Below, piece after piece: positions 44,126 to 54,044 of a DNA stretch of 64,000 nt (the stretch's first letter is position 1; each line of letters opens with the position of its first letter). A model generated the notes under the pieces. It saw only the letters and a list, made by a program, of their open reading frames with translations. It had not been told where the DNA came from and made no database searches. Source of the DNA: Dipodascopsis uninucleata var. uninucleata (taxonomy: Eukaryota; Ascomycota; Lipomycetes; Lipomycetales; Lipomycetaceae); the NCBI GenBank assembly GCA_030568195.1, contig JAJLTO010000002.1, forward strand, positions 434,001 through 498,000, written 5' to 3'. Made by a program: the position numbers and the translations under genes.

Positions 44126-46793
44126 TTATCTATGGCGACGCTCACGTCTACGGCGCCTTCTTCGACCACTATGGTCCCCATTAGAATCCCCATTATTAGT
44201 AGAACCAACAGGTGACTGAGACCTTGATAGAGACTTGGAAGCTGCTCGCTCTTGTTTTCGCTCTGATAGACGATCTCTATTGCTACCTCTATCTTTCTCG
44301 CGATCCTTATCTCGGATTCTGTCACGAGTCCTATTTCGGTCCCGGTTCCTCTCGCGGTCACGTCGTTCCCTCTCACGATCACGCAACTCACGTTCACGAT
44401 CATGATTCCTTTCTCTGTCTCCTCGAGGCCGCTTACGTTCTCTATCTCCATCCAGACGCTGACGCCGTGACCGACCAGACGAACGCTTACCCTCAAATCC
44501 AGCCTCTTGGTGTGGACCAGGAGACCAAGACTTCGATCTGGACAAAGTTTCATCCAGTGAAGTGGATCGAGAAGGCGATATAGAAAAAGAGGCACCATTT
44601 ACCCACTTAAGAGAATCTCTTCCATTCTCGTCATGAGGAGCAGCTGAATTTGTACGTGTACCATAATCTTCATGGTCAATGTCGTCTCCAGCAATATCAA
44701 TATCATAGTCATCATCATCATAGTTAGTAAAGGCACCATTAATACGTAGCTCAGTTGACTGATTTTGATTTTGGTCTCCGTCCACTCTTTTGCCGTTCTT
44801 TGATTGTTCATGTTGACTTGCTTGGCATTCATTCTTGTCTGGTCTGCTTATGACTGAAGACACAGAAGGCGACTGCGGCTGATTCAAATGAAAATTTGCT
44901 GGTTGGTTCTGTCCTATCTGAGATGACTGAGTCTGCTGAGTTTCGCGGAACTTTCGAGGACCTATAGGGGGATTTAGATGTTCTGCCGACACATCAGATA
45001 TTCCATGCTTTTCGGAAATGCCATTTTGGCCAGGATATGATTGTGCAGATGATTTCTTTACCGTAGAAGACAGAAGATCACTCTCATGTGCAGAATCGCT
45101 TATATCTCCCGCGCTCTTATTGGCACTGTTATTACTATTCATATTACTACTATTATTATGGCCGCCACTGACGCGATAACTATTAATATCATAACCATTT
45201 TGATCAGAACTACCATTATTAATGTCATTCATATTACTGTTGCTATTGTGGTCTTGCTGGCTTATAAATGTAGGGTAAAGCGATTGATTCTTTATACTGG
45301 GATCAGGCTCTGACTTTGTCAATTCTATGGCAGCTGTTCCAGAGCCCTTATGACGGTTATACTGATACCTTATATCGTTTTGGTTGTAATATGTAGGAAT
45401 CGGCTGATGTTGTAGCTGACTTTGTTGACCAAGATACTGTTTTTGCATCATTGATGGTCGTATCTGCTGCTGCTGATTTACATTCATGAGATATTGAGGT
45501 TGTTGACCTTGCTGTAGATGAAATCCCGCATTGTGCCAGCCACGCCCTCCAGCTCTATCTTGATATTGAAGCTGATGATATACATCTGGAGTCATATAGT
45601 AGTCCTGATTCCAGCCATTCCACATCATTCCTTGCATTCCACCCATAGCATGCATATTTGGTATGCCATTCAGTCCATTCATACTGCTCATAACGTTCAT
45701 ACCATTCATTGGAACCTGCTGCATACCGGTGCTCGAGGAATTCATATGCGACATTGTTTGAATTCCGGTCATTGGCATGCTGTTCATGTTCAGAGAACCA
45801 GGAACTTGTATTTGAGAACTTGCCGACATCATGGATGCAGGACTACTGTATTGCGCAGTAGATGTGTATTGCACAATAGGTGTTGATTGAGCAGTAGATG
45901 TAGATTCCTTTGAATCGGTGGATTTGCTTGCAACAAACGATGGATTTGAAGACGAAAGAGGCTGGTCTTGTGACTTATCTACCTGGTCTCTAGGTATATC
46001 CTTTGGTGGTTTTTGCGTTTCGTATTGAGCTTGCGGAGAAGCCGATAGTTGCAACTGCGGAGACTGCGTATCTAATTGCGCCATCGACTTCACCATAGGT
46101 ACAACGGGCACGATAGGTAGTGCAGGCGACTGGGACTGAGAATGGGACTCTGTAGGCGCAGGAGAAACAACAGATGCAGATGGGTCCTGCTTTGCCTTCT
46201 TTTGAGAATCACGAGCACGTTTCTCGGCATGTCTGAGAAACACTGAAATCGTAGTCCGCAGAGAAGGATTATCGACCCATCCATCGGTTTTTGACATGGG
46301 CCCTTTACCGCAGACGGGACATTTTACAATATCGGAAATCGATTCATCAGAATTATTTAGCTGATCTTTGAGTAGCCGGACGCAGCTGCCGCAGATGCTG
46401 GAATCACAACAAACAAGTTTTGCAGCATCGCGTGCTAATTCTCGGCAGTTTGCACATTTTAAGCGCTCCGGAATTCTGGAGGTTGAATCTGTTAGTTAAA
46501 TGTCTACTTTCAAGTATCCGTCTACATGTTTCAGTGTCCCATGAAAATGTCACTTTCATATCCAAGGAAACAGCTCACACACAGTAGTCTTCTCCTTATA
46601 TTCTCAGCTATTCGACTTAATAAAGGTATAGCCTAGATGACTTTAATAGTTCTGCATCTTGCCTTGGATTAATCCATCCGTTTGTGCTTCTTTCATGGTT
46701 CACATCATCGTACATCCATAGAGGTCATAGAACATGTCAAAATACTTACTGGAGCTGCACGCCCGACGACTGTGCAGGTTGAGTCGAAGCCAT
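44126..46793 (-). CDS. RBBP6/Mpe1-like RING-type zinc-finger protein with RD-rich tail
   Basis: Two exons (46793-46750, 46475-44126) give 797 aa. Residues about 15-100 form a RING/U-box-like zinc finger, IPERLKCANCRELARDAAKL then CCDSSICGSC and KCPVCGKGPMSKTDGW, followed by NPSLRTTISVFLRHAEK. The Cys spacing and the trailing N-x-LR-x-I-x-x-FL helix match the RBBP6/Mpe1 family, E3-like subunits of the pre-mRNA cleavage and polyadenylation factor. The middle is rich in Met, Gln, Asn and Ser; the last 100 residues are a RDRERERRDRERNRDRN-type tail flanked by SR/SP sites, as in splicing and 3'-processing factors. The usual N-terminal ubiquitin-like DWNN domain and the CCHC knuckle are missing, and only 335 bases separate this start from the next gene, so there is no room for them upstream. 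Confidence 0.75.
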
Positions 46794-47128
46794 GCCATAT
46801 GGCGTGTATTTTAAGCTATTCAAATTAATATTGGATCTCCTTTTAAATTTGAAGTGATTGGTCTGGAATACGACTCTTATGAGCCAAGGGGGATAAATGA
46901 AGAACAGAGAGAGACCACACTGAAATTCTAGTCTGGAAAATCTGCAGAAAAAGAATCTAATAGGGTAAGGTCTAGAGCCAAATGCGTGCGGCTAGATCAT
47001 TCGTCATCAAGGCAAAAATACTAATTTACGTTTCGACAAAGCAAAATAAACTAAAACCTCATAAAAGCGGTCGTTCGAATGGCTAGCTAAATTGTATATC
47101 AATCAGTAAATTCAAATAGATTCTCAAT
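46794..47128. promoter_or_regulatory. Divergent promoter region, RBBP6-like / ELMO gene
   Basis: 335 bases between outward-facing starts. AT-rich; no specific site recognised. Confidence 0.5.
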
Positions 47129-48418
47129 ATGAATAGTGTGGCAGAATTTATAGACAGAATTGACACAGTTGCACTTCTGGAGCGTGGATGGGACATCGTG
47201 AGATGGCATCTTGTGAGAGAAAAGCTCTGGCAGAGGTCAGAGTCTCGCTGCGGTAGAGATATCTGGCAAGGCATAGACTGGAAGAGAGCTGCAATCGGCA
47301 CTACTGGTGTTTTTATGTACAGAATAGCAAAGCGTATTGTACGGTATGTGACTGGACAGTCCACGATCGCAAGGGCAGCAGCAACTGCAGTGGCCTCAAT
47401 TACGGCAGCTGTATCTAGTGGTGTGCGAACAAATGAGACAGACGCACGAGTTAAGAACGGATGGATAATTGCATCAGAAATGCTGATTTCGAAGGATTTA
47501 GAAGAAGACGAAGAGCAGGTAGAGAAAATTGGAGAACAGGCGGTGTCTTCGGACGAAAAAGTTTCTACGGAAGCACTGGAGCAAGTAAGGAGTATCGCTG
47601 TGTGGGTTGGGAGGCGTAAAGAAGTGGGCCAGTGTGAGGACGAGCACGAGGACCGCAAGAGACTTTGGCGAGCAGAAGAAGCTTTTGTAGAGGCTGCTTT
47701 AAGTGTGCATGCCAGTGTAGAAGGTATTATTCGTGATATTCGTCGTCGGGCCGCTGAAAGCGTTAATTGGAATAATAACGGATCTAGCTTACAACAGATC
47801 TGGACCACTTTGCATGAAGATTCCAGCTGGCCAGAATGGGCCAGTGCTGGTGCAGTTTCTCGAGGCTCCCGTGGAGGGGTGAATTGGGTAACTATTGGAT
47901 TTCAAGGTCTTGATCCCACGGATGACTTTCGTGGAAGCGGTAGATATGGCTTGGACTGTTTGTTTAGCTTTGTTGAAAACCACACACTGTCAGCATGTGA
48001 AATCATTGTCGGCTCACGTTCACCAGAAATTCACCTCGATAGCGTACGAGCTGCATGGTATAGTGCGGCTTTGGCCGGTATTCATGTATCAGCATTTATT
48101 CTTGAACTGGGTGACACCGTCGAACTGAGACACTGGCTGAATACCTGTATAATGATCAAATGGCAGATGTCATCTCACGTTAGTGGAAATTGGGTGCGTG
48201 AACTAATGGATGAACTCTATGGATACATCTTCATAGAATTTCACAAAGTATGGAAGAACGAGGTGAAATTGGGGACAATTAAAACAATTCTGGATTTCGA
48301 AAGTGCTTTTAGAAGATTCAAAAATATGATTACGGAACGTATAGGAAAATTACATATACCAATAAGCCACAGCGAGTTCCGGACGTATTGGGAAATAGTA
48401 GAAAAGAAACGCGACTAA
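47129..48418 (+). CDS. ELMO/CED-12 domain protein (ELMOD type)
   Basis: Single exon, 429 aa. The ELMO domain occupies about residues 215-405 and is marked by NWVTIGFQGLDPTDDFRGSG followed by RYGLDCLFSFVE. That W-x2-IGFQG-DP-x2-DFRG-G motif is the core of ELMOD1-3, which are GTPase-activating proteins for Arf and Arl GTPases, and contains the Arg needed for GAP activity. The N-terminal half is helical with an acidic stretch (DLEEDEEQVEKIGEQ) and a possible weak amphipathic or membrane-prone segment (TIARAAATAVASITAAVSSG). No SH3-binding or PH region of the Dock-partner ELMO1-3 proteins is seen, so the ELMOD type is favoured. Its partner GTPase is unknown. ELMO-domain genes are absent from budding yeasts, which helps place the organism. 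Confidence 0.82.
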   Translation: MNSVAEFIDRIDTVALLERGWDIVRWHLVREKLWQRSESRCGRDIWQGIDWKRAAIGTTGVFMYRIAKRIVRYVTGQSTIARAAATAVASITAAVSSGVRTNETDARVKNGWIIASEMLISKDLEEDEEQVEKIGEQAVSSDEKVSTEALEQVRSIAVWVGRRKEVGQCEDEHEDRKRLWRAEEAFVEAALSVHASVEGIIRDIRRRAAESVNWNNNGSSLQQIWTTLHEDSSWPEWASAGAVSRGSRGGVNWVTIGFQGLDPTDDFRGSGRYGLDCLFSFVENHTLSACEIIVGSRSPEIHLDSVRAAWYSAALAGIHVSAFILELGDTVELRHWLNTCIMIKWQMSSHVSGNWVRELMDELYGYIFIEFHKVWKNEVKLGTIKTILDFESAFRRFKNMITERIGKLHIPISHSEFRTYWEIVEKKRD

Positions 48419-48728
48419 GAAGATTCAATGTATTTTTGGATTTATTAGCGTCCAGTTCATTATTGATTTATATAATGGATAGCAAGGAAAATGATGAAGA
48501 CGGCGTAATATAATAATTCAGAGTTTGAGGGAAGGTACAAGGAAATGTACCAAGATCTGGCAAGGATTAGTGTTCTTGATAATATTTTGTATTATGATAA
48601 TGAATTAATTATCCAAAATGGTGCATATATATTTGTTTGTATCAAATTTATACATTTCAATCATACAGGTATATGCTATGTTTCTGCCCTAGTTTTTTTC
48701 ACTTTTTATCTCTTGATTCAGCTGCATA
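48419..48728. other. Convergent 3' spacer
   Basis: 310 AT-rich bases; an open frame at about 48545-48808 overlaps the velvet gene's end on the other strand and is not supported. Confidence 0.5.
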
Positions 48729-49970
48729 CTACCGATTACGACGTCTTCGACGAGGGTTCTGGTGAGGTGAAGAAGGCAATTCTGGGGATGATGATAAATC
48801 CCTCTTAGGTGGAGGAAGTTCGTGACTTTTACTGTAATACAGATCCTGATCAAAAGTCGTCAAGTTGTTGTTATGGATATGACTCCTGTTGTAAGGGTCT
48901 TGAGTCACGATAATTCCAGACTGTATTGATACTATAGATGTGGGTGTTGAAATCCTAGTGCTCTCATAGCTTCCGGCTAACCTGCTGCTTTCTGTATCGA
49001 CATATGTTGAAGTCAGAGTATTTGCATTTAGTTTAACATCAAGTCCATCAAGTCCATCACTATTACTACCGCCGATACTGCTCATTTTATTGTCATTATC
49101 TCGTATAATACTATTTAATGTTTTATTATAATTATGACTATCATTCTCATGACCCTCAGCATGAATAGCATTACTATTTATGCTGTTATAGTCGTTGATA
49201 TGATCAGAGTTGTCATTGTTGTTAAAAAGCTTTTTAGTCTTGTAAACATTGTCGCTGTGTCCTTGATCTTTGTAATCTGTCTCTTTTGAAATACCCGTTG
49301 GACTCGCCCTTAATACTGGTGCACGGTTACCAGGATGACGGGACGCTCGCTGCAGACCGCCTCTGATCCATAATCCATGCTGCTTGAGCGCCAGTGATAT
49401 GGACGTCATTGGTAGCATGGAAGGAAACTCCTTTGCGGAATAAACGCGGAAGACATCTGATAACTGATAGCCCATGGTGCCCATAGACCGAACATGAGAT
49501 AAGGACATTTGAGGATCAATCCATGCCCACTGGAATTTCAGACGATACAGACCAGCTGTGGAAAATGACAGGTCAGGAAAACAAAAGTAACAGTTTTCGC
49601 CACGTAGACCATCAATATCCAAGTCTACATATTGTGCGTTACCTACCAAATTTCCTCGAATAAGCGTTCGTCCCCTTGTATTTGTTGCTGGAACATTTCC
49701 ATTGCCATTAATATCGACTGGATCTGCCGAGTAAATAAAGCATTGCACAATCCATGAAAATCGCTTGGTATAAACTAGATCAAGCTCCCCTGTAGCTTTG
49801 TTCCGAATTTCAAGCTTGAGCACCGGTGGAGGATCTAAACATCGTCTATCCCTGTCTGCGTTACCGCAAGACCGTGCTCTGTCCGGCTGCTGAATTATGG
49901 ATAAGTCAGCCGTGTAATGACCAAAGTCAGGCGGTCCGTCAGGTGGATTTTGAATTCTGTTTCCCGGCAT
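48729..49970 (-). CDS. Velvet-domain transcriptional regulator
   Basis: Single exon, 413 aa from the ATG at 49970; the frame is open for 14 more codons upstream but offers only a GTG. The velvet domain starts almost at once: YTADLSIIQQPDRARSCG, DPPPVLKLEI, then the second part FCFPDLSFSTAGLYRLKFQW and QLSDVFRVYSAKEFPSM. The long Asn- and Asp-bearing insertion between the two halves (DPVDINGNGNVPATNTRGRT) is common. Velvet proteins (VeA, VelB, VosA, VelC) are nuclear DNA-binding dimers that link light and development to sporulation and metabolism. With the domain at the N-terminus and a disordered Ser/Asn tail ending in a basic PRRRRRNR, it is most like VosA/VelC, but the subtype is an inference. 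Confidence 0.9.
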   Translation of the reverse strand: MPGNRIQNPPDGPPDFGHYTADLSIIQQPDRARSCGNADRDRRCLDPPPVLKLEIRNKATGELDLVYTKRFSWIVQCFIYSADPVDINGNGNVPATNTRGRTLIRGNLVGNAQYVDLDIDGLRGENCYFCFPDLSFSTAGLYRLKFQWAWIDPQMSLSHVRSMGTMGYQLSDVFRVYSAKEFPSMLPMTSISLALKQHGLWIRGGLQRASRHPGNRAPVLRASPTGISKETDYKDQGHSDNVYKTKKLFNNNDNSDHINDYNSINSNAIHAEGHENDSHNYNKTLNSIIRDNDNKMSSIGGSNSDGLDGLDVKLNANTLTSTYVDTESSRLAGSYESTRISTPTSIVSIQSGIIVTQDPYNRSHIHNNNLTTFDQDLYYSKSHELPPPKRDLSSSPELPSSPHQNPRRRRRNR

Positions 49971-51821
49971 CGGGCCTTCTTCAGTACTATCTTGGCAGTC
50001 GGTATCTATCACAGTTACTCAATTCTTGCGACTTCAAGCTTGTTATAGACTATTTACTCCTCACGTCGGCTACTCGATGACTTTTTGCTGATTTACGTTT
50101 ATGTCTGTACTAGTGCGCTACACCAGCTGTAAACTTGCGTCTATTGCTAATATGTAATCAATCTTTCAAAAGATATTATTTTAGCAAATCGTGATTCCTG
50201 TTGTGAAACCTTCAAGCTCTAGCTAGTAATATATAATTTAGAGTAGTGCGATATCAATATTATTGACAACCTATTCACTCTGTTGCTTCGTAGAACTGCG
50301 CCTTGTCTGCGTTGAAGGTCTTGAAGTTTTCACTCCCCTTTCAACGGCTAATCTCAACGTCCCACTGCGCAGGAATACGTTTACCAGGATGTCTCTGCAG
50401 TTTGCCTTTGGTAATCACCGTCTTTTAACGCTAGCTTCACTTATTATGACTTCTAGTTCACTGACCGCGACGAACCTGGATGCTAAAAAAGTTGTACCGC
50501 TAAAACTGGCAATTGCATATACCGGCACAAATACGTGCAAAACGTCAAAAACCAGTACTAGCAATGGTTCTGATAGTGATATCAATACTGAGGCCTGCGT
50601 ATCCTTTGCGGCCAATACGGGTCCTGAGTGCGTTAGTCCACTCCCTGCACTTCACTTCGTACCGTCTGGAGCTTGTCCTTGCGTCCTCTTATTGGAGTAA
50701 CTCTGCTTTCTATGCCTGCAGTATGTCTACCAGTTCGTACACTACCCGTTCGTCCAGTGTGGGTCAGTAGGTTTACCTCTGGATATCTAGTCCCTTTCCC
50801 CCTGTGTATAGGATCGACACTTAGTGCACATTAGCTAGACTCGCCTTTTATTTTATGGAAAGGCTCCGCACTTTCTTGTTCTACAGGCTACCGTTTAACG
50901 GCAAACCAGGCCCTGCCTCAGAGTTTAGAATCTGAGGAGTTTCGCAGAAGTGGAAATTTTCTCGGTGAATTTCCTATTATGGCAATATTTATCTTCTCAG
51001 AGTACTATATTCCTTGATTAGTAACATGAGCCTTATGATTAGCAAGCTGCTTGTTCTACTATGACTAAGTGTTTATGGTTAGGGCTTTGGCACTGTACTA
51101 TCATTATCATGATTATCAGGATGGATTAGAATAAAACGCATGACTATTCACGGCTGGCCCACTTGTTTGCGCTCAATTTTTGGAGTCGATGACTGCAGAT
51201 AGCACTGAAGTGCCTTATTGGGCTTATGGAGGGCCATATATGTAGCCGAGTAACCCGCTGGTCACATTTCATAGTTTCAATTGCATACGCGAGCTGAAAA
51301 TTACGCAGGTGGTGCTTTGGGGGGTGGGGGGCCTTCTATTACTGTCCCGATTATGCTGTGTAATAATGCTTAGAGCCCGGAAGATTCACGGAAAAATAAG
51401 GGACCCTGGTACGCTCCGTAATTGCATACTTTCGCATGTTTTCAACACTACGTAATATATGCTGCTATACACATGCATTTCTACCCTTTCCGCCCTTGTC
51501 TTGAAGGTACTCAATAAAAACCTAACCATGAATATAGTGTTAGAATATAATCACCCTGCTTTAACAATGTTGCGCAGGAGAGTATTAGTCATTGCACGTT
51601 AGATATTACTCTTGCATTACATAATATATTATTAGTCATACCTTTGATTCTTTTAACAGTACAAGAACCTTATTCTAGCCGGTGGTTCAGAAAGCAAAAA
51701 GTTAATGAAAACAAAAAAAAAATCTACACAAGAGTAGAAGAGCTACAAGAAATATAAAACATAAATAATTAGATATTATCAGGTTGATAATAGCACAAAT
51801 TAGTTAATTCATAGCTGCTGC
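49971..51821. other. Long divergent spacer, velvet / arginyl-tRNA synthetase
   Basis: 1851 bases. Long promoters are usual for developmental regulators such as velvet genes, so much of this may be regulatory. It contains the possible small ORF listed next, a G-rich stretch GGGGGGTGGGGGG at about 51318-51330, and an A-rich tract (51708-51722) about 100 bases before the synthetase start. No RNA gene recognised. Confidence 0.4.
50389..50700 (+). CDS. Possible small Cys-containing secreted protein
   Basis: 103 codons from the ATG at 50389 to TAA; the frame stays open 42 codons further upstream. Residues about 10-28 (HRLLTLASLIMTSSSLTA) could be a signal peptide, and six Cys lie in the rest, including NTCKTSK, TEACVSF, GPECVSP and GACPCVLLLE. 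This is only a reading of composition: no family is recognised and there is no independent proof of transcription. A TCTCTGCAG right after the ATG could also be a 3' splice site. It may be chance. Confidence 0.2.
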   Translation: MSLQFAFGNHRLLTLASLIMTSSSLTATNLDAKKVVPLKLAIAYTGTNTCKTSKTSTSNGSDSDINTEACVSFAANTGPECVSPLPALHFVPSGACPCVLLLE

Positions 51822-53876
51822 ATGCGATTCGGCTCGAAGATCTTCTCACAATTACGTAAAATGGCTGCAATATCACCGTTTTCAAGTGAAAAGCTTCATA
51901 TATTTCACGGAGCAAACCTGGAAGGTAATCCAGTGGACATGTTCCGTGCTCATATCGCATTTCACCTGGCGCCAATTGCTTCAGTTGATCCAGATGTTAT
52001 TGTGCCTGCTTTAGAGTGGACGCAAACTGCAGATCGTGGAGATCTGGTATTAGCAGTTCCTCGTCTCAGGATTAAGGGCGAGAAGCCAGACATTTTAGCT
52101 AATAAGTGGGCTATTGAGCTTGCAGAGCAAGACACATCATCGGTCTTGACCAAAGTCATTGCTAAAGGTCCATTCTTACAGTTCTTCTTCAACCCTACTA
52201 TCTTAGCAAAATTGGTCATACCTGCAGTTCTCAAGCCAAAAGAAGGTACTTCATTTGGTGACTCCGACGTTGGCAAGGGCAAACGTGTAGTTGTCGAGTT
52301 CTCTTCTCCTAATATTGCTAAGCCTTTTCACGCTGGTCATTTGCGTTCTACTATCATTGGTGGCTTTATTGCTTCTCTTCATGAGCGTATGGGATACGAC
52401 GTCATACGTATAAACTACCTAGGAGACTGGGGAAAGCAGTTTGGTCTGTTGGCTGTTGGATTTAAGAGATTTGGCAGCGAGTCTGAGTTGGAAACGGATC
52501 CAATCAACCATCTCTTCAAGGTTTATGTGACTGTTTCTGCTGCTCAGGCTGCTGAGGAGAAGGTTTTCACTGAAGTTACTGCTCAGGCTGCTCTTCCAGA
52601 GGATTCTGATGAGGCTACGCGCAAACAGGCTGCTGATACGGTAAAGGAGGCTGTTATTGCTGCCCGAGCCGCTTTGACGGCCCTTAATAAGAACGAACCA
52701 TTTTCGAGTGAGACTAAGTTTGGTGACGATATCGCTGCTGACTCTGCATTCTTTGCAAAACGTCCAATAGACACAGAAGCAAAGGAATATTTCCGAAAGA
52801 TGGAAGATGGAGATAAAGATGCTCTCGAAATCTGGTCTCGTTTTCGTAATTTCTCTATCGAAAAGTACAAAAGCACATATGGACGACTCAACATCAATTA
52901 CGATGTTTATTCTGGTGAATCTCAGGTCTCAAACGAATCGATGCAATCTGTAATTGAACTGTTTGAAAAGAAGGGTCTTATCCATGTCGATCGTGGGGCT
53001 AAGTTAATTGATTTTTCTCGATTTAACAAAAAGCTCGGTAAAGCACTGATGCAAAAATCTGATGGTACCTCATTGTATTTGACTCGTGATGTAGGCGCTG
53101 CTATTGAGCGCTACGAGAAATATAAATTTGATAAGATGATCTATGTTGTTGCATCTCAGCAGGATCTTCATCTCGCCCAGCTTTTCAAGATTTTGGAGCT
53201 CTGTGACTTTCCATGGGCCAAAACTCTTCAGCACATCAACTTCGGTATGGTCCAGGGAATGTCTACGCGGAAAGGTACCGTCGTGTTTCTAGACACAATT
53301 CTCGACGATACCAAGAATGCTATGCATGAGGTTATGAAGAAGAATACAGCCAAGTATGAACTTGTAGAAGACCCAGAAATGGTTGCAAACCTTGTTGGCA
53401 TCTCCGCTGTCATGATTCAGGACATGCAGTCTAAGAGAGTCAACAACTATAAGTTTGATTGGTCTCGTATGCTTTCATTCGAGGGTGATACTGGTCCATA
53501 TCTTCAGTACGCTCATTCCCGATTGTGTTCTGTTGAACGTCGTGCTCTCGGTGATTCTGAATTGAATCTCTCCACTGTGGATTTGACTGATGTCGACTTT
53601 TCGAAGCTGGAGGAGCCAGCTGCTCAAGAGCTTATACGTGAGTTAGCAAAGTATCCTGATGTTCTTCTCAATGCGTTGCGTACACTAGAGCCTTCTACTG
53701 TTGTCTCATATCTCTTCAAGCTCACACATATTGTCTCGTCATGCTATACTGTTCTGTGGGTTGCTGGTCAGCCAGCTGAACTAGCCGCTCCTCGGCTTGC
53801 TCTTTATTCTGCGGCACGTAATGTTTTGCGTTCTGGTATGATTCTTCTTGGACTCACACCTGTCGAACGTATGTAA
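51822..53876 (+). CDS. RRS1: Arginyl-tRNA synthetase, probably cytosolic and mitochondrial
   Basis: Single exon, 684 aa, class I synthetase charging tRNA-Arg. The catalytic core shows VEFSSPNIAKPFHAGHLRST (HIGH-like HAGH, near 52330) and the tail-side MSTRKGTVVFLDT (the KMSKS-like loop is MSTRKG, as in many ArgRS enzymes). Between are YLGDWGKQFGLL and the TRDVGAAIERYEKY binding block. The anticodon-binding domain (FEGDTGPYLQYAHSRLCSVE through VSSCYTVLWV) is present and the chain ends GLTPVERM, the expected C-terminus. The first ATG (51822) adds MRFGSKIFSQLRK, a short basic amphipathic leader, before a second in-frame ATG at 51861 that would start a cytosolic form at MAAISPFSSEKL. Two starts for two compartments is an inference from this. 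Confidence 0.94.
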   Translation: MRFGSKIFSQLRKMAAISPFSSEKLHIFHGANLEGNPVDMFRAHIAFHLAPIASVDPDVIVPALEWTQTADRGDLVLAVPRLRIKGEKPDILANKWAIELAEQDTSSVLTKVIAKGPFLQFFFNPTILAKLVIPAVLKPKEGTSFGDSDVGKGKRVVVEFSSPNIAKPFHAGHLRSTIIGGFIASLHERMGYDVIRINYLGDWGKQFGLLAVGFKRFGSESELETDPINHLFKVYVTVSAAQAAEEKVFTEVTAQAALPEDSDEATRKQAADTVKEAVIAARAALTALNKNEPFSSETKFGDDIAADSAFFAKRPIDTEAKEYFRKMEDGDKDALEIWSRFRNFSIEKYKSTYGRLNINYDVYSGESQVSNESMQSVIELFEKKGLIHVDRGAKLIDFSRFNKKLGKALMQKSDGTSLYLTRDVGAAIERYEKYKFDKMIYVVASQQDLHLAQLFKILELCDFPWAKTLQHINFGMVQGMSTRKGTVVFLDTILDDTKNAMHEVMKKNTAKYELVEDPEMVANLVGISAVMIQDMQSKRVNNYKFDWSRMLSFEGDTGPYLQYAHSRLCSVERRALGDSELNLSTVDLTDVDFSKLEEPAAQELIRELAKYPDVLLNALRTLEPSTVVSYLFKLTHIVSSCYTVLWVAGQPAELAAPRLALYSAARNVLRSGMILLGLTPVERM

Positions 53877-54044
53877 AAATTATTTGATTATTTTGTTTGT
53901 CTATTATAGCTTGTTTTTTTGCTTTCATATATCAATTGTATTTTTTTGTGCTATTATATAGTAAATATGAATATACTGTTATATCTACATCTATTGTACA
54001 AATTGCTCTATAATAATTTAACAATTTCAAACTTTTATATGAGT

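Noticed and set aside
44300-44460. RDRERERD-type repeats as a DNA repeat element
   Set aside because: The repetition is explained by the coding of the Arg/Asp-rich protein tail.
47083-47808. Minus-strand 241-codon frame
   Set aside because: It lies antisense to the ELMO gene, which has a clear domain; the shadow frame has no recognisable motif.
51318-51330. G-rich run as a G-quadruplex
   Set aside because: Two G6 runs parted by one T; only marginal quadruplex potential and no supporting context.
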